30,825 bases of DNA from a virus. Positions 30,825 through 30,825 of this stretch are shown one piece after another. The notes under the pieces are model-generated. The model saw only the letters and a program-made list of their open reading frames with translations. It was not told the origin of the DNA and ran no database searches. How positions within the stretch are numbered: position 1 is the first letter of the stretch; each line of letters begins with the position of its first letter. The position numbers and the translations under genes were made by a program. The DNA is taken from the IMG/VR virus record IMGVR_UViG_3300042326_000224, positions 1-30,825 of that record. One strand, written 5' to 3'.

Positions 30825-30825
30825 G

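Noticed and set aside
1-30825. CRISPR arrays, insertion sequences, rRNA, lysogeny genes
   Set aside because: No regularly spaced repeats, transposase, integrase or repressor-operator set typical of temperate phages was found on either strand.

Overview
The window is most of the genome of a lytic, T7-like short-tailed phage (podovirus of the Autographiviridae type). The evidence is a single-subunit phage RNA polymerase at the head of a strictly unidirectional gene order, a T7-type replication set, and a colinear T7-type head, tail and internal-virion set. Every supported gene lies on the minus strand, so the phage reads from base 30825 down to base 1. The DNA is GC-rich (about 60% by eye) and the early promoter is a textbook sigma-70 type, which suggests a proteobacterial host; the host cannot be named from this sequence. 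No integrase, repressor, tRNA or CRISPR array was seen. Terminase genes and a recognisable endolysin are absent and probably lie beyond the left edge.

Layout in transcription order. Early block (30824-29597): a sigma-70 promoter, two small unknown genes, a DUF932-like gene and a strong intrinsic terminator. Replication block (29590-19323): RNA polymerase, ssDNA-binding protein, RusA-like resolvase, primase-helicase, small unknowns including a four-cysteine peptide, ThyX thymidylate synthase, a helix-turn-helix protein, family A DNA polymerase, a LAGLIDADG-type endonuclease overlapping the polymerase stop, a 5'-3' exonuclease and a DUF1599/Nmad1-like protein. Morphogenesis block (19333-1): small proline-rich protein, portal, scaffold, three tiny genes (holin-like, a short peptide and an overlapping lipoprotein), major capsid, terminator, tail tubular A and B, gp13-, gp14-, gp15- and gp16-like internal virion proteins, tail fibre, a coiled-coil/membrane protein, a small beta-rich protein, and an Fn3/glycine-rich protein cut by the window edge.

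The expected programme is that host RNA polymerase starts at 30790, the phage polymerase then takes over, replication proteins copy the DNA using nucleotides supplied partly by ThyX, and the virion genes follow. Genes are packed with ATGA, GTGA or TGATG overlaps; the largest non-coding gap is 156 bp, before the capsid gene.

The most notable unexplained structure is a dyad, TCTAG-N3-CTAGA, found four times and always 10-17 bp before a start codon: ahead of a small early gene, the RNA polymerase, the ssDNA-binding protein and the DNA polymerase. It looks like an operator, promoter element or mRNA hairpin set specific to this phage. The encoded HTH protein is a candidate binder.
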